Below, piece after piece: positions 1 to 12,000 of a stretch of DNA of 16,330 nucleotides. Within the stretch, counting starts at the first letter, position 1; each line of letters begins with the position of its first letter. A model generated the notes under the pieces. It had not been told where the DNA came from and made no database searches. It worked only from the letters and a program-made list of their open reading frames with translations. The translations under genes were made by a program, and so were the position numbers. Origin of the DNA: Eimeria necatrix (Eukaryota; Apicomplexa; Conoidasida; Eucoccidiorida; Eimeriidae); contig NW_013654680.1 in NCBI RefSeq assembly GCF_000499385.1, forward strand, positions 1-16,330, written 5' to 3'.

Positions 1-3000
1 GAAGTGAACCAGCTGTAAAACAGAAGGTTTCGTCTTATCACATGCATCCGGTTACTTGAAATTAAGGAAGCCTGTAATTTGCCTGAACAAAGGGCGCTTG
101 CATGAGGTACCCACTTTTTCGTGGCATGCAGCCAGTGTGTTAAGACATACGACCCAAAGTATTCATGGTTGGATTTCCAGGCTATGGTGCCGTGTGTGAT
201 GTTCTTAGTTGATCAAGTCCTGTGGATTCCAAAACAGGGCCCCGTTTAATAGTGTGGCCCACTATAATAACTGCCAGCAAGGTAGAGATCCGCATAGCAG
301 TGCTCTTGTCAGTGCCCTGTGAAGGGCTGCGATTGCTGCATTATTATTCTATTCATTCCGATTTTTTAAACGTATTCGGCTGCCATGGCCGTTTCCTTTT
401 GCTGCAGTCGTCAAATTTTAACTAGGCGTGTACAAATGAATAAACACTTTTACGGACAAGCCTTTCGGTGTCTTTTACTGTTTGTAGTTAAGTAGCGAAT
501 AGATGTGTGCTTCTATTTAACGTTTGGAGGTACTTGCATTGCCTATGTAAAGAGGTGCTTGCGGGTGTGTTTTTGTGTCTATGATCTGTGGAGAGGGATG
601 TGCAGGCACGCTGTCACTGTGCCCTAAAACATTTCGAGCAAATCTGGCTGGTGGCAAAATGCCCTTTTGCTGACTTCCACACATATGCAATCAACGCACA
701 AGACAGTGATGGCCTTTTGTTGATTTTCGTTTACATGAGTGGCTATAGCCACCTCATATGCACGTTTTCTGGCCATGGCACTTTGGGAATGCAACTGAAC
801 TTAGATCATCCGCTTTTGGCATGTGCCTGATAAATACGTTTTCCTGTATTGAGACACCTCTGGTGTTTCGCAAGGCGTGTTTGCTGTGACGCATGTTATT
901 TCACGTTGGCAGGCATCAAGAGGTATTTCTGCTATTAGGTATTTCTGTGTTTCGCAAGGCGTGTTTGCTGTGACGCATGTTATTTCACGTTGGCAGGCAT
1001 CAAGAGGTATTTCTGGAGAACGTTTCGCGTGTGCCGTACCTGTTCGCGCTTTCACGTGAAGCAGCAGGACGGCGTTCAAGACAACTCTAATTTCAAGATA
1101 AGCTCTTGTGGGGCTAAGCTTTCTCAGGGAGTATGTTGAAGAAATGGCAAAGGATCTAAATTTTGCGGAAATGGCGGCAAGTTTGCGATGCATGCCAGCG
1201 CTGAGCAATTCCGTGGCACTCGAATGGATTTATGGAAAATAGCATGTTGCCTTTTCTTTATTTTGCAAAAATACTGGAGATCAATTTGCAACAAAAAATA
1301 TAAACTTGGTTATTCTCTTCGCAGTTGCGTGTAGCACTTGTTGGGTTCCTAATGCATGAAACAGCTATCGGCAGCGAAGCCTCCAGCAAACGTTTGCCAG
1401 CCGTCTTCAGATCAAAGGCGGCCGCTGCTGCCCAGCTGTCACCAATTGCAAAATGGTGCGCTTAAAAACATCGCACTGTTCGCTATCCAGGTTGTGCGTA
1501 CAGAAGATGAGACACCTCATTATTGTTGATGTAAAACAACAAACGATAAACACGCCGCTCAAACTTCATTGATTCTCTGCTCGGCATCTCTATATCTCCG
1601 GTTGCTCGACTCATTTCTACTTAGGACGAGGGGTTTTACTGCGCTGGATCAGAAGAGTTGCTTCCGACTAAAAAACAGTTTATCTGAATTAAGACAACAG
1701 TAATGTCCAGTACTTACCAGGCAGGTCTGCAGCTATATATTGTCTTCGATAACAACCTGACGTTAGCTAGCTTTCTACCTGGTGAGAAGCCGATCGGCTG
1801 TTTAGGTGCAAGCGCCTTTTAATTGCATGCGGTAATTCATAGCTAGCGGCCTATACGACTTCAGAAGAAACCGTCCCGTGGGAGATGCCTACCTACATTT
1901 TGCGTGTCGTCCAGCCAGTATGTGAAGACACGAAGTTGGCTATTTGTTTCTGGGGTTGTGATGTCTTATAGAGCATGTGATTAAGTCTGTTGGGCAGTTG
2001 CTGTGAGATACCAAATGGACGTCCGTTCATACGTCGCTTATAAAGTAAGCGCAATAAGCAATGTGATTGGAATAGCAGCAATTTTCAGTGCAGTGTGCAG
2101 AGCAATGAGTGCTGCATGCTTGCTCTCCTTGTCGTTACTCTATCAGACATGTAACAAAGAGTCCATTTGCTCATTCCTCAAGAAATGCTGTATTTGTGTC
2201 TAAGTGCGCAAGAGGATTCAACAAGGTTCGCTCAGAAACCTGTTAGCTGCAGCATCTATCTGTTGCTTGAATGCACATCGACAAATGCAGTTGAACACAA
2301 GAGAAGGCTCACTTATGTAGTGAAATGATGCTTGTGCTCTGCTGCTTACGCGTGGCACGCGTTTGCAGCTGTGTAGTCATTATTCGTAGGCAGATGTGAG
2401 CAGCATGCCAGAGGCTTGTGGCACATGGTTGCGTCTTTCTCCAGGTGACCGCGCCGCCTTGACGATTCCTATATAGGACCTCTCTGGCATTTCGGACGGA
2501 AGAAACTTGCAATATTGCCACAACGCAGCGCTGCTGTCTAAGGGAGTGCGCGTCCACTGAAATAAGGTGTAATGTGCTACTTAATGTCAGGCCGCCACAT
2601 TGGTGTTTGCTATCGTCCAGTGCCGTGGTCGATGCCTGTTTTGCATGGGCGACGTTGCCCGGTCACCATGCCATCTGCCATCGCTACTCAGTTCACAAGT
2701 GAATGCACAGCTTTTTGATTCTTTTTTTGCGATGCATGGCTTGTGCTAAACAAATGAATAGCGGGAATGTTAGCTTTCTACGTGTTAATATCACGCGCTG
2801 CATTAGTGTTTGGCGTTGTTCGGTGGCGTGACTACTTCTTCTCGTGAGCGATTCTGACACGCTGCCCTTTTGTACGACGTTGCACTGTTCGCGTACAGGT
2901 AGTGAGTGCAGTACGGCGCTTCTTGTTTTTGGATATGAGCAATAGACAACTACAGGGCGTTCACTGCGTGTGGACTTTCGCTTTCTTAGCACTTTATGTC

Positions 3001-6000
3001 ACTGTGCAAATCTCCGCAACCCTACCTCGGTTAAGCTATAATTGTTTATCCGAAGCGAATTGACAGAAAATGGTCTGCAGCTTCCAAATGATTTGCTATG
3101 GAGGCGATTTCACAAAACCACTTGCCTGGTGGTTGATTTCCCTACCCTGCTGCTAAAGATAAAGTCTACCATAATGTACAGGGACTATTATGCAGGCGAA
3201 TTGATTATCGTCTGTTTTGGTGCAACGGTTTCCCACAACCTATGCTGCCTGTCATTATATCTCTATGGTGTGTGTTGGGAGGCAATGTGCCTGTGTACAA
3301 GATTCGAGCTTTCTAATTTGGCACAGCCAGTACGTGAAGAGAAGCGTTTCTATCGGTGAATGCATTTCCATAGTTTGACATTTACTGTGAGTCTGGTTCT
3401 CCACGCCTTTTCAAGGGAAAAAAATGAGCGCCGTCCGTTTGTCCTCCTCGCAACAAGCAGTATTAGCAAAACTTTCAAGTTTCGAATCGTTGTCAGTGCT
3501 GTATGCGGTGCAGCGTTTGTAGCATGCTAGTGCTGTCTATCCTGGTTTTCTTAACATATCCTTTTGGTGGGGGTTGCTGGTTTCGCCATTATTGTTACCC
3601 TGTTATTGGTAGCTAAGGGAAACCCCACATATGCCCATCTCCATGGCAGTCAGCAGCGTTGGCTCAACTAATCTAAAGGTTTCTACAGGGCTGACCAAGA
3701 CGCCTGCTGTCGGTGGTGTTCAACCGGAGCTTGAGTACATCTTACCTACAGCACATTCGCCTACGACCATTTGAAGAATCTTTGCGTTCTAATGCTTTGT
3801 TCAGTGTTTACCCTTGTATGTGTTTTGGTGCGTTTGCAGGCACAAAATCATATTTAGCGGCACATAGAGGATGCTAATATATTCACCACATGCTGCATTG
3901 TCCTTGTTTGTCAGTTCACAAGCGTCTGACCAGTGTCTGCAACGAGCAGCTTTCCGAAAGGTACCGAGTCCTCAGGGAGTAGGCTTTGGTGCAGGCGATG
4001 TGCTAGCAGCGTGTGAAAGCTGCGCCCACGTATGGGTTTGCTCCCTCTGGGTGCGAATATTTTTCGCACTTAGAGATAGCAAATTGGTTCTTTGTTGTGC
4101 AGCTCTAATGGATATCGACGCAGACGTTAGCGATTTGTCATACTTTTCGCAGTTTCGTGTGGCGGATTTTGAGGTCCGCTGAAAGACCAAATAGCTTTCC
4201 GTACCTAAAGTCTTGCGTAGGTTTCTTGTCTTCAGCTCGAACATGCTGACAGTGTGGCCCTCAGCGGCTGTGGTACGCTGAGTCCCTGAGCGACGCTACA
4301 TTTGTGTCACAGTCTGTGAGTGGATACTACGTTTCAGGTTTGTCGTTGGAGCACAAGAGAAATAAAAATATGCATCATCGGTACTAACTGTGCATTTGAA
4401 GTGCCTTTTGTGTAACCGTAGAGAATTATAGACATCTGCCGTACAGAAAGAGCAAATGCTGGTTTGTCCCTCCACTACGGTAAATGTCTATAATTCCCTG
4501 ACGAATTCTAACATCACGATGTGGCGTACGTGTTCTGAAGAAAATGGTTTTTCAGCAAAGGCGCGTATCCCCTTTGTGTTGCCACACAATGCGTGGCAAC
4601 ACAAAGGTGATGACATGTTGGATGAAAAGCCGGGTGTTTGACCTTAGTCGGATACTTATGTGACAGAGAGCTGATCATCATTTGTTATGGAAGCTTACTA
4701 TTACACGAGATGTGGTGTAATACGTACGATCTGTTTAAAAGGAAGTGCGCAGAGTCACGCGGATCTGTCCTTCTTCGAAAATTACAAGATGCAGACAAAT
4801 CGTGCCACTAATGGTTTCCGAATAAGTAGAGGTTTCAACGCACAGTGGAAGCATGGTGACCTGTAGCAAGAAGTAGAAAGCATGCGGACTGAAAGAGAAT
4901 AATGGCGCGCAGGCCGTGCCGGACAAGCTTGTTCCGGATTGCAAGTTACGTTTGTTAAAGCATTCGGTGCTGAAAATTGATGGTTCAGATCGCGAAATTC
5001 GGAGCCAACTCAGGATTTGTCTGTTGGGTTATCGTGAAACAGCGATTTCCGGGCCTGGAAAAAATTGTTCAGGCAATCAAGGGTGATCGCGGTGCGGAGC
5101 CTTTCGTTGTTGTGCGGGGGTGCAGACATTTTTCGCAGTACTCAGGTACTCTGTGACTTTGCTTTTGGTCCTCACATATGACTATGGCGTGAGATAAGGA
5201 GCTCATGCATTCAACAACCCGTGCCTTTTGGAACCGCGGCAGCGCAGTTATCGACTGGTCAAAGGTGCAAAATGGGTCCACAGATCCTAGCCTAGACGCA
5301 CACCTGTGGCACTCATACGAAATGCAAAAAACATCCGGGAATGCAGTTGTATGACGGATAATCGCGATTTAAGACCTTTTCGTATGAAGCGCTTTCAGCC
5401 TTATGCATTTTCGTTTTTCAGCAAACGGCAATGCCCAGGCCGGCGACCATCGGTTGCACATGTCGCTTTGTTCATCGCACATCTCCTTTTTCGCAATTGC
5501 TACATAGATCTCGGGGAAGTACAATCAGTTACGATAAATATGTGTCGATGACCGCGGTTCCAAAAGGCACGGATTGCCAGAAGCTAGTGGAGTTTCCGCC
5601 AATGCATTCTGTTTCGACGTTCCTGGGTGTATGGGTTGCTTGCTGTTTCTGTTGCGCACGAAAGAAGACCTAACATCCATTTCAGATTTTTTTTGATTGT
5701 TATGCGATTGCGGTAAGCTCGCGAATTACAGAATGCATTTTGTGCTTCGTGTTGAGTTGAGCGTCGATTGGGCTTGGACGGACGTTAGAACATCGTTTGA
5801 AATCGAACGAAGTTTAGCAGCCATGCCAGAGTGGTTTAAGACTTTGTTGAACGTAGTGAAGTTCCAAATGTCATTTACAGTGGGTGTCTAACTTCCAACA
5901 AATGCACGTGCTTGCAAAAAAAAAGATTTGGCAGCCGTGGCTGATTCCGAAACGGATGTGTCATTTGAGGGTAGTGAGGCGTTATCCAGACGTAATGGGA

Positions 6001-9000
6001 CTTTTAAAAGCACACTGCCAGTACTCAATTTGTTGCCCTTGATTTCCCAACGCGCCAATCCATGCATTGTTATGGCGTTCCTCAAATTTTCTCTCCGCAG
6101 CCCGTAGGTTCATTTGATACTGTTCGCACTTATACTTCAGGAAAAGAAAAAATGTCAAAATGTTTTTCATAGTTCTGTCGCTTTCCATCTCTCCATTGTG
6201 GCGTGAAGTGAATCTACATTAGCATCTGAACGTTGCAGTGGCCCCGATGCTAAACATGTGCGATTATGGTGCGCACGTGGTACTCTTCGTTGGAGGCGTT
6301 TTGTCGGTGGTTAATGATGTGTTCCTTGACACAATTGCCGTGTGCTCATGGCATGGCTCGAGTTCTGATGTAAAGCTGCATTCTGCACTGCGCTGACTAG
6401 CGTCTTCTTCTTAGGCGGTTATTTTTCTTGATTTTGCCTCTCATGGATCCAAGTGATTTGCAAATACGAAGGGAAACGCGACAAGCATGCATTTAGCCAG
6501 TTTAGGTGCAGAGTAGCTTTCAAAACAAAATTGGAAAGCAGCCTATGCATCTCTAGCTTTACCCATGAGCGCCACCAAATATGGCTTCACGTTTTAGTTT
6601 TGATTGCGCAATGTTTGCGGCTTCACACAAACTGCCTCGTAACCATAGCCAGTATTTGGGGTACGTTGTGACAGCTCGTTGTGGCATTCAGCCAGTGCGA
6701 CATCGCATGCTAGTTTGAAATGTCTCAGAGCGTAAATCGCTGCAGCATGACTAAATTGTTGTAGATCAGTTGCTCTGAGACTTGACAGCCAGTTTTTTGT
6801 AATACAATGCAACAGATTAAGCACGTTGCGGAAGTTTGTTCTTTGGTGACTTGCTCAAGATATTTTACGCAAGTACGCGTGGTTTGTAAATACGACTAGT
6901 ACATCACGGCTGTTTCCCAGCATGATTCTAAGCGTCACCGATTCAAAATTGTGGACATGTTTTGATTAATTGCCTTCCTGCTGCATTCCACTGAATACTA
7001 ATGTGCCGCCCCTCAGCAGTAGACGAATTGTTCCTGATTTGGGAACAATGCTGTGAAGTACACTTACGAAGCAGAGAGCTGCCACCAATTTGTAGACACT
7101 TTGAATTCCGCGTTTAGCAACGCCCCGTCACCCTTCACAGATCATTCCTCGGACTTTTCAGCAGCATCTGGTGGGCTGCCTTCTTACGTGAAATGCTCCT
7201 GCGCGGTGCCAGAAAAGGCGTGGCAGACGATGCGTGCGAAGTGACTTGAAGTTTAGATCCAGAAAATGTGATTCTAAAACACTCCTTGCAGTGGCATCCC
7301 TTCATGTTGCATGTGCACGAAAAACTAACCTTCTGCTACTTGTTGCTAAACCGTCCACAGCTACCATCGCAGCCAGAGACCTTGAGATGCGCCGGAACCT
7401 TTAAAGCAAATTTGGGCTAATTATTCAATGTGTTTGAAACGTAGTGCTTCCATCCGAATTGGGTGGCACGGCATATGGTTGCTTATTGAATTTAAAGTAA
7501 TCTTGAGTCTCTGGTATCGTTAAACGGCTATACAATACATGCTGACAGAAGGCGTAGGCTTCCGTGCACTCTTTTGTCTCAGGTTGTGCGCAAATCGCGA
7601 CAGTGGCACACTCATACAGTAAACGTTCAATGATGAGGTTTTGGATGCTTCAATAATCTTCCGGTCCACTTTGTGCGTCGTGGCTAATTTAATAAACTGT
7701 CGGCCTGTCCAGACAATGTACATGCTCTCATAATCGCTGCATTTAGTTTGCATGAGATAACACGCCTGCTTTTGTGAAGGACACCTCCGCTTTACTCAGC
7801 CGCTATTCGTTGCCTGCCGATTATTCGCCTATGTAGGCTCTCTGAGGTGCTATACCTGTCCTCCTGTTTCGTGGCAGCTTGCCTGATGATATTCTGTCGT
7901 GTATCGTTTTGTCTACTCAGGCATACGACCGTTTTGCACGTTAAGGATTGCTGTGCCCACAACCCCTAATATTGGGGCTATATCTGTGTCTAATCATTTT
8001 TTATAAGAAACGATTCAGAAACGTCATCGGATTGTGTCCTGAAATAACGTTATTTGCATACAAAACGGTGGGTTGTTTTGTCGCCAGCACCGACAGAAAC
8101 GAGTCCGATGCATTTACCCCATGCTATCGGCATGCTGTCGGGTACAGCATGGCATGCCTCATGGAATCCGTCGTGTGGAGCCTCTTGGTCTAATTGTGAG
8201 GTGAGTATGTCACTCATGTACAGAAAACGTCTAGATGTTTTGAAAAGGCTGACTTTGCAGGGAGTACGTGACAGAACATACATGCGTTTTGCACGTAGTT
8301 CTTGCGATATCATGCAGCAAAGACGATGTAGGCATTTACAGGCATGTTTACTTGAACAACTAATCTTTTAGCTATCATCACAGCTGGTCTCGAAGTATAT
8401 TGCGCAAAAGATATTTATACCTTGCCTTCATCTGCTGCATCAACATATCTTTATTTCCACTACTGCTACGCTGCAGATCATTACAGTGGCTTGGTGATTG
8501 TCATGTGCTAGACTATCGTCGGAAAAAGATTGCACTTCCGGTCCTGTCGTCTCAGGCGCTAACAGGCGGACCTTGAGAGCTTGTTTACTCATCATAATCG
8601 AGTGCGACGCACTTCCTGTTAGCCCCGTAGCGCCTTGGGATTGAAAGCTTGTCTCCTTTTTAGGCAGAATTCAAGTCGCGAGAAGGTGGAACGACAGCGA
8701 ACCAGACATGCTGCAATGTTGGCTTGTAGCCAGTGAGTGTACAGGAGGAGCTGGCGTCATGGTTGAACAGTAGAACGGAATTATAGGGGTGTGAAGACAC
8801 TAATATTGTCTTTTGATCGTGTTTGCATCATGACTGCTGTGGCAGCAAAAAAGCAGAATTGAAGCCATGTTGCCGAGGAACCAGCTCTTCGGAATATATT
8901 TTTGGTATGTCTTTTTCTGTCACTGGCTGGGAATATTTCCTTGGCTGTATTCGGCATAACTTGCTCGCTGCAGTTGTTGCAGTGGTATGAGCAGCCAGAT

Positions 9001-12000
9001 TGATATGCAGCTCAAATTGGTAAGTGTTTCCGAAATTACAGGAGGATGCGGAAAAATTTTCTCGCGGTTTACTGTGTGTTTGCAGACGCTCAGTCAATGC
9101 TTTGCGCGTGCCGCGCATGACACAGCGAGTAAGACATAAACCGAATATTTATTCTCTGGTGAGACGGCTACTTTTTTGGAACTCAGAGGGTTCACTTCAG
9201 ATTCCATATTTGCTATGAAGTGCACGAAATCTGTAGTTAGCCTGTCGCCGACGCCCTGACGTGCCTCAGAGCATTGAAACTCCTATGAAATTCTTTGTGG
9301 AACTGTGACACGTGTTTGTTACTGACGCTGACAGGAATTGTCGAATCAAAATGTCCTATTTTTGCAGGGAGTAAGTGTTGACCCATGCACACGTAACAAA
9401 CATGACTTCGTATATTGGGGCAAAAGCGAGCCAGACTATTTGGCAGTGATTCCTCTATACCATGCTTCATTCAGGTGCTATGCGCACCGGGCATTCATGC
9501 AATGCTTCGCTGTTCATGGCAATATATGCGCTCTGCTACTTTCAGTTGCACAAGAGCTCGTCAGGAAGGCCTTTGGACCATATGTATCTGAGCCTTAAGA
9601 GTTTCTGCAGATATCGCCGCAGTTCCCAAAGTGCCAAAGTCAAGCATTCTGCGGTTGCTTGTTCAGAATAGTCAGGAACGGTGCGCTTTTCGCCATGCGG
9701 TGGCTCCTTGCAGTGCCACTCCACAGCCGGTCGGACAATGACGTACCATGTGTTACCTGTTCGCAGCGTGACACTATGTGACCAGGTAGTACCACAAAGA
9801 GCAAAATCCATTGTCGTGCTGCAGCCTGTAAGTATTTCACAGAAACTTCCTGCTGGCAAAGTGACGGCTCCACATAGCTATATCGACCTTTTCCATGCTA
9901 AGGCCTGCGGCATGGCTGGCGATGTGTCATTGGCTCCATTTGACACACATGCCATATTTTTCGACACTTGTTCCTGCTTTGCCTCCCGTCATAGCTCTCA
10001 AAATGAGATGCGGGGAAACCTTTTATATGCGTTCTTCAGGTTGGAAGCCGTTTGGGCAAAGGCCTCTGCGTGTGGAGACGTTTGTATGAGCCCCACAGCA
10101 CGTTTGTCAGACTGGGCGTGAGTGTTTTGCGTTATGCGCAGCCAGTAAGAAAAATAATATAGCGTATCATATCTAGTGTGTGAGACCGATATTTGGAGAG
10201 CTTCCAGGGCTTCTTTGTGCTTTGATATTTGTTTCGCCCTTCGTGGAGTCCGCATTCAGCCTGCAGAGGAAAACGTGTCCTGTGTCGCAATCTTCGCCTT
10301 ATAGTCGAGTACTTTAGCACAACGCTGATATGGTTGAGTCACTATTGCGAAACGCAATCGGCAATTGATGCTCTGACTTTGCAGGGAGTACGCAACGGCA
10401 CGCAACACGCAACAGCTTGTGCAAACATTTCCAAAGCGTTTCATAAAATCTCTGCCGTGATAGTTGAGCATACCCACGTTAGTAAATCGAACTTTCATCG
10501 TGGTGTTAAGCTCAGGTGGTGTTTCATGAATTATCTGGCTACTGCTTAAGCAAATGCACACCTCCGCTGCGTCCCGCTAATTTACAACACAGCTGGATTT
10601 ATCAATCATCTTATACTGGAACGCACGTAGCAGAGTTTCACCTTAGAGCTCCCACCTCCTCTAGAAATGTGGAAGATACTGTATATTCGACGCGCAGCCT
10701 GTACGTGCCGTGGAGGCCGTCGTTTCCTGCTAACACGGTAAACCACAATCATACAAAAACACACACATCGACGCTTTCCCAGTACAATGCCTGTAGCAGG
10801 CTTGTTGTTGCGAAAAACTACGCTCAAACAGATGTTGTCAACGATAGACTAACTCATAATACCGTGCGAAGCCTTCTGAAAATAGTGCGATGTCCTTTCA
10901 AGCCAACGTAGATGCATCGTGCTGCAGCGTTTCGCCTTCCGTTGCTGCTGTTTTGATAAGATGCTCCATTGTTCGCCCCATTCGCACTTTGGGTAGGACA
11001 GTGTTATTTTCAGAGCTATTGTATGCAACGTCACTTGCGCGAGGTGAGAAGCTTGTCTGTCGGACGTTTTGGAAACGTTTTGTGAGCACTGTGTCTCACA
11101 GCCAGTACGAAGCCAATGTTAGATTTATGGTTTAATGCGCATCCAGAAGTGTGTCGGGAAACTGCATTTGTGGTCCCCCTGTTGAGATCAATAGAAACGG
11201 TGTCAGAGCACTCGTCTTTTCGGACAGGCGCTTTGTAAAAGCGCGAAACCGTTGAACGGCTCATGCAGGACGCATTCTGCGTTTGGAGAGGCTGTTATTC
11301 TGCAGGGAGTAGGCTATGGTGCATGCAGAAGTTCCCAAAGTGACTCATCTAATATGTGCGCACTAGCATGCCTCAGGCATTGGCAATTATTCTCACTTAG
11401 TCGCACAGTTTCGCGAGAGATCCGCACAGTGAGCGGTGCCTGAGTGCGGTGCTGAACCTAGATTCAAGGTTTGTATAGATATTTTTCATGTGCAAATATG
11501 CGCTCGAGATGTTTCCTGTTTGCTTTAAATTTATTAATGTTTCTGAAGCGTGCAGCCTGTCAAGCTTTATGAACTAATAATAACCATTTTGTTTGTTGTA
11601 ATTTGCATTACAGAGGACAAGGCCAATCGTTGTTCCTTTTCTGTCACCTGAAACGATATGTCATTTGTTTTGCGGCGGATATGTCCAGTGCGAAACTACC
11701 GCACTTCGGGCACTTAGGTGTCTTTTCTTACTTCGATGAACATTGCAAGTGGCAAGAAGGTGGAAGACGAGCAAGTGAAGTATACACCGTTATCGGGCTG
11801 CAGCCTGTATGTATAGGGGAGATGCATGCTTTTGCGTGATGGTCCCGTTTTGCAATGGAAAATGTGGTCAAAGGATGGCAAATGAATCGGCTATGTTCAG
11901 CTCAATGTCTGTGGCGTGCCTGCTGTAAAGACGAACTGTCAATTTCGAAGTCATGTTACTGCCAATTAGATGATACATAATGGTGTCTAGGGTTATCGCT

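Larger units (their letters stand above)
1131..4741 (+). repeat. 5' sub-array: tandem units of about 1.42 kb, each with three microexons
   Basis: Intron lengths repeat almost exactly: G to X 360, 353, 334; X to Y 421, 425, 426; Y to G 625, 646. The sequence has diverged, but junction flanks remain alike: cactgttcgc upstream of both Val exons, and GTATGTGAAGA / GTACGTGAAGA after both CCA exons. Apart from the two inverted repeats annotated separately, I see nothing else in these introns. Confidence 0.7.
4745..8260 (+). other. Irregular middle of the array; microexons only partly placed
   Basis: A further two to three units of the 5' type would fit here by spacing. Only CCC (6101), CCA (6692) and GTT (7583) have the AG|NNN|GT form with good flanks and a plausible residue. 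At other expected positions I see wrong-length or substituted sites: CAG|TT|GTATGA at 5347, a 27-nt candidate at 5686-5712, CAG|AGC|GTAAAT at 6729, CAG|CA|GTAGAC at 7017, GGC|GTAGGC without an AG at 7551, and CAG|AAAC|GTCATC at 8019. No AG|GGN|GT exists in the stretch. This may be decay, natural skipping or a non-collagen interruption. No other gene is recognisable. Confidence 0.5.

Noticed and set aside
71..73. AAG|CCT|GTAATT as an X exon
   Set aside because: It would leave an intron of about 58 nt before the Y exon at 132, where about 310-460 nt is usual; the expected X exon lies upstream of the window.
178..190. Ccag followed directly by gctatggtgc, like a Gly-exon intron without its exon
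   Set aside because: Ten matching bases could be chance, and the place is only about 45 bases after a Y exon; there is no exon to annotate.
4913..4915. CAG|GCC|GTGCCG as a microexon
   Set aside because: It has no pyrimidine tract and a poor donor, and is not at a predicted place.
5881..5883. CAG|TGG|GTGTCT as a microexon
   Set aside because: Trp does not fit the repeat and the spacing is off; kept only as a chance AG-N3-GT.
6649..6651. TAG|CCA|GTATTT as a Y exon
   Set aside because: It has a weak donor and acceptor tract; the CAG|CCA|GTGCGA at 6692 has flanks like known Y exons.
6789..6791. CAG|CCA|GTTTTT as a Y exon
   Set aside because: The donor is poor and it is out of order and spacing.
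9010..9018. CAG|9 nt|GTAAGT as a conventional small exon
   Set aside because: It has a strong donor, but it would insert Leu-Lys-Leu between the X and Y exons at 8730 and 9126 and no other unit has it.
9681..10121. 146-codon open frame on the + strand
   Set aside because: It is the longest open frame here but has no recognisable domain, and it overlaps two well-supported microexons and their introns.
10606..10827. Minus-strand frame sharing a peptide with one near 16082-16312
   Set aside because: The shared peptide is only the reverse reading of the duplicated exon-intron block.
11554..11556. CAG|CCT|GTCAAG as an X exon
   Set aside because: The donor GTCAAG is weak, and a full CAG|CCT|GTATGT at 11804 fits the order.
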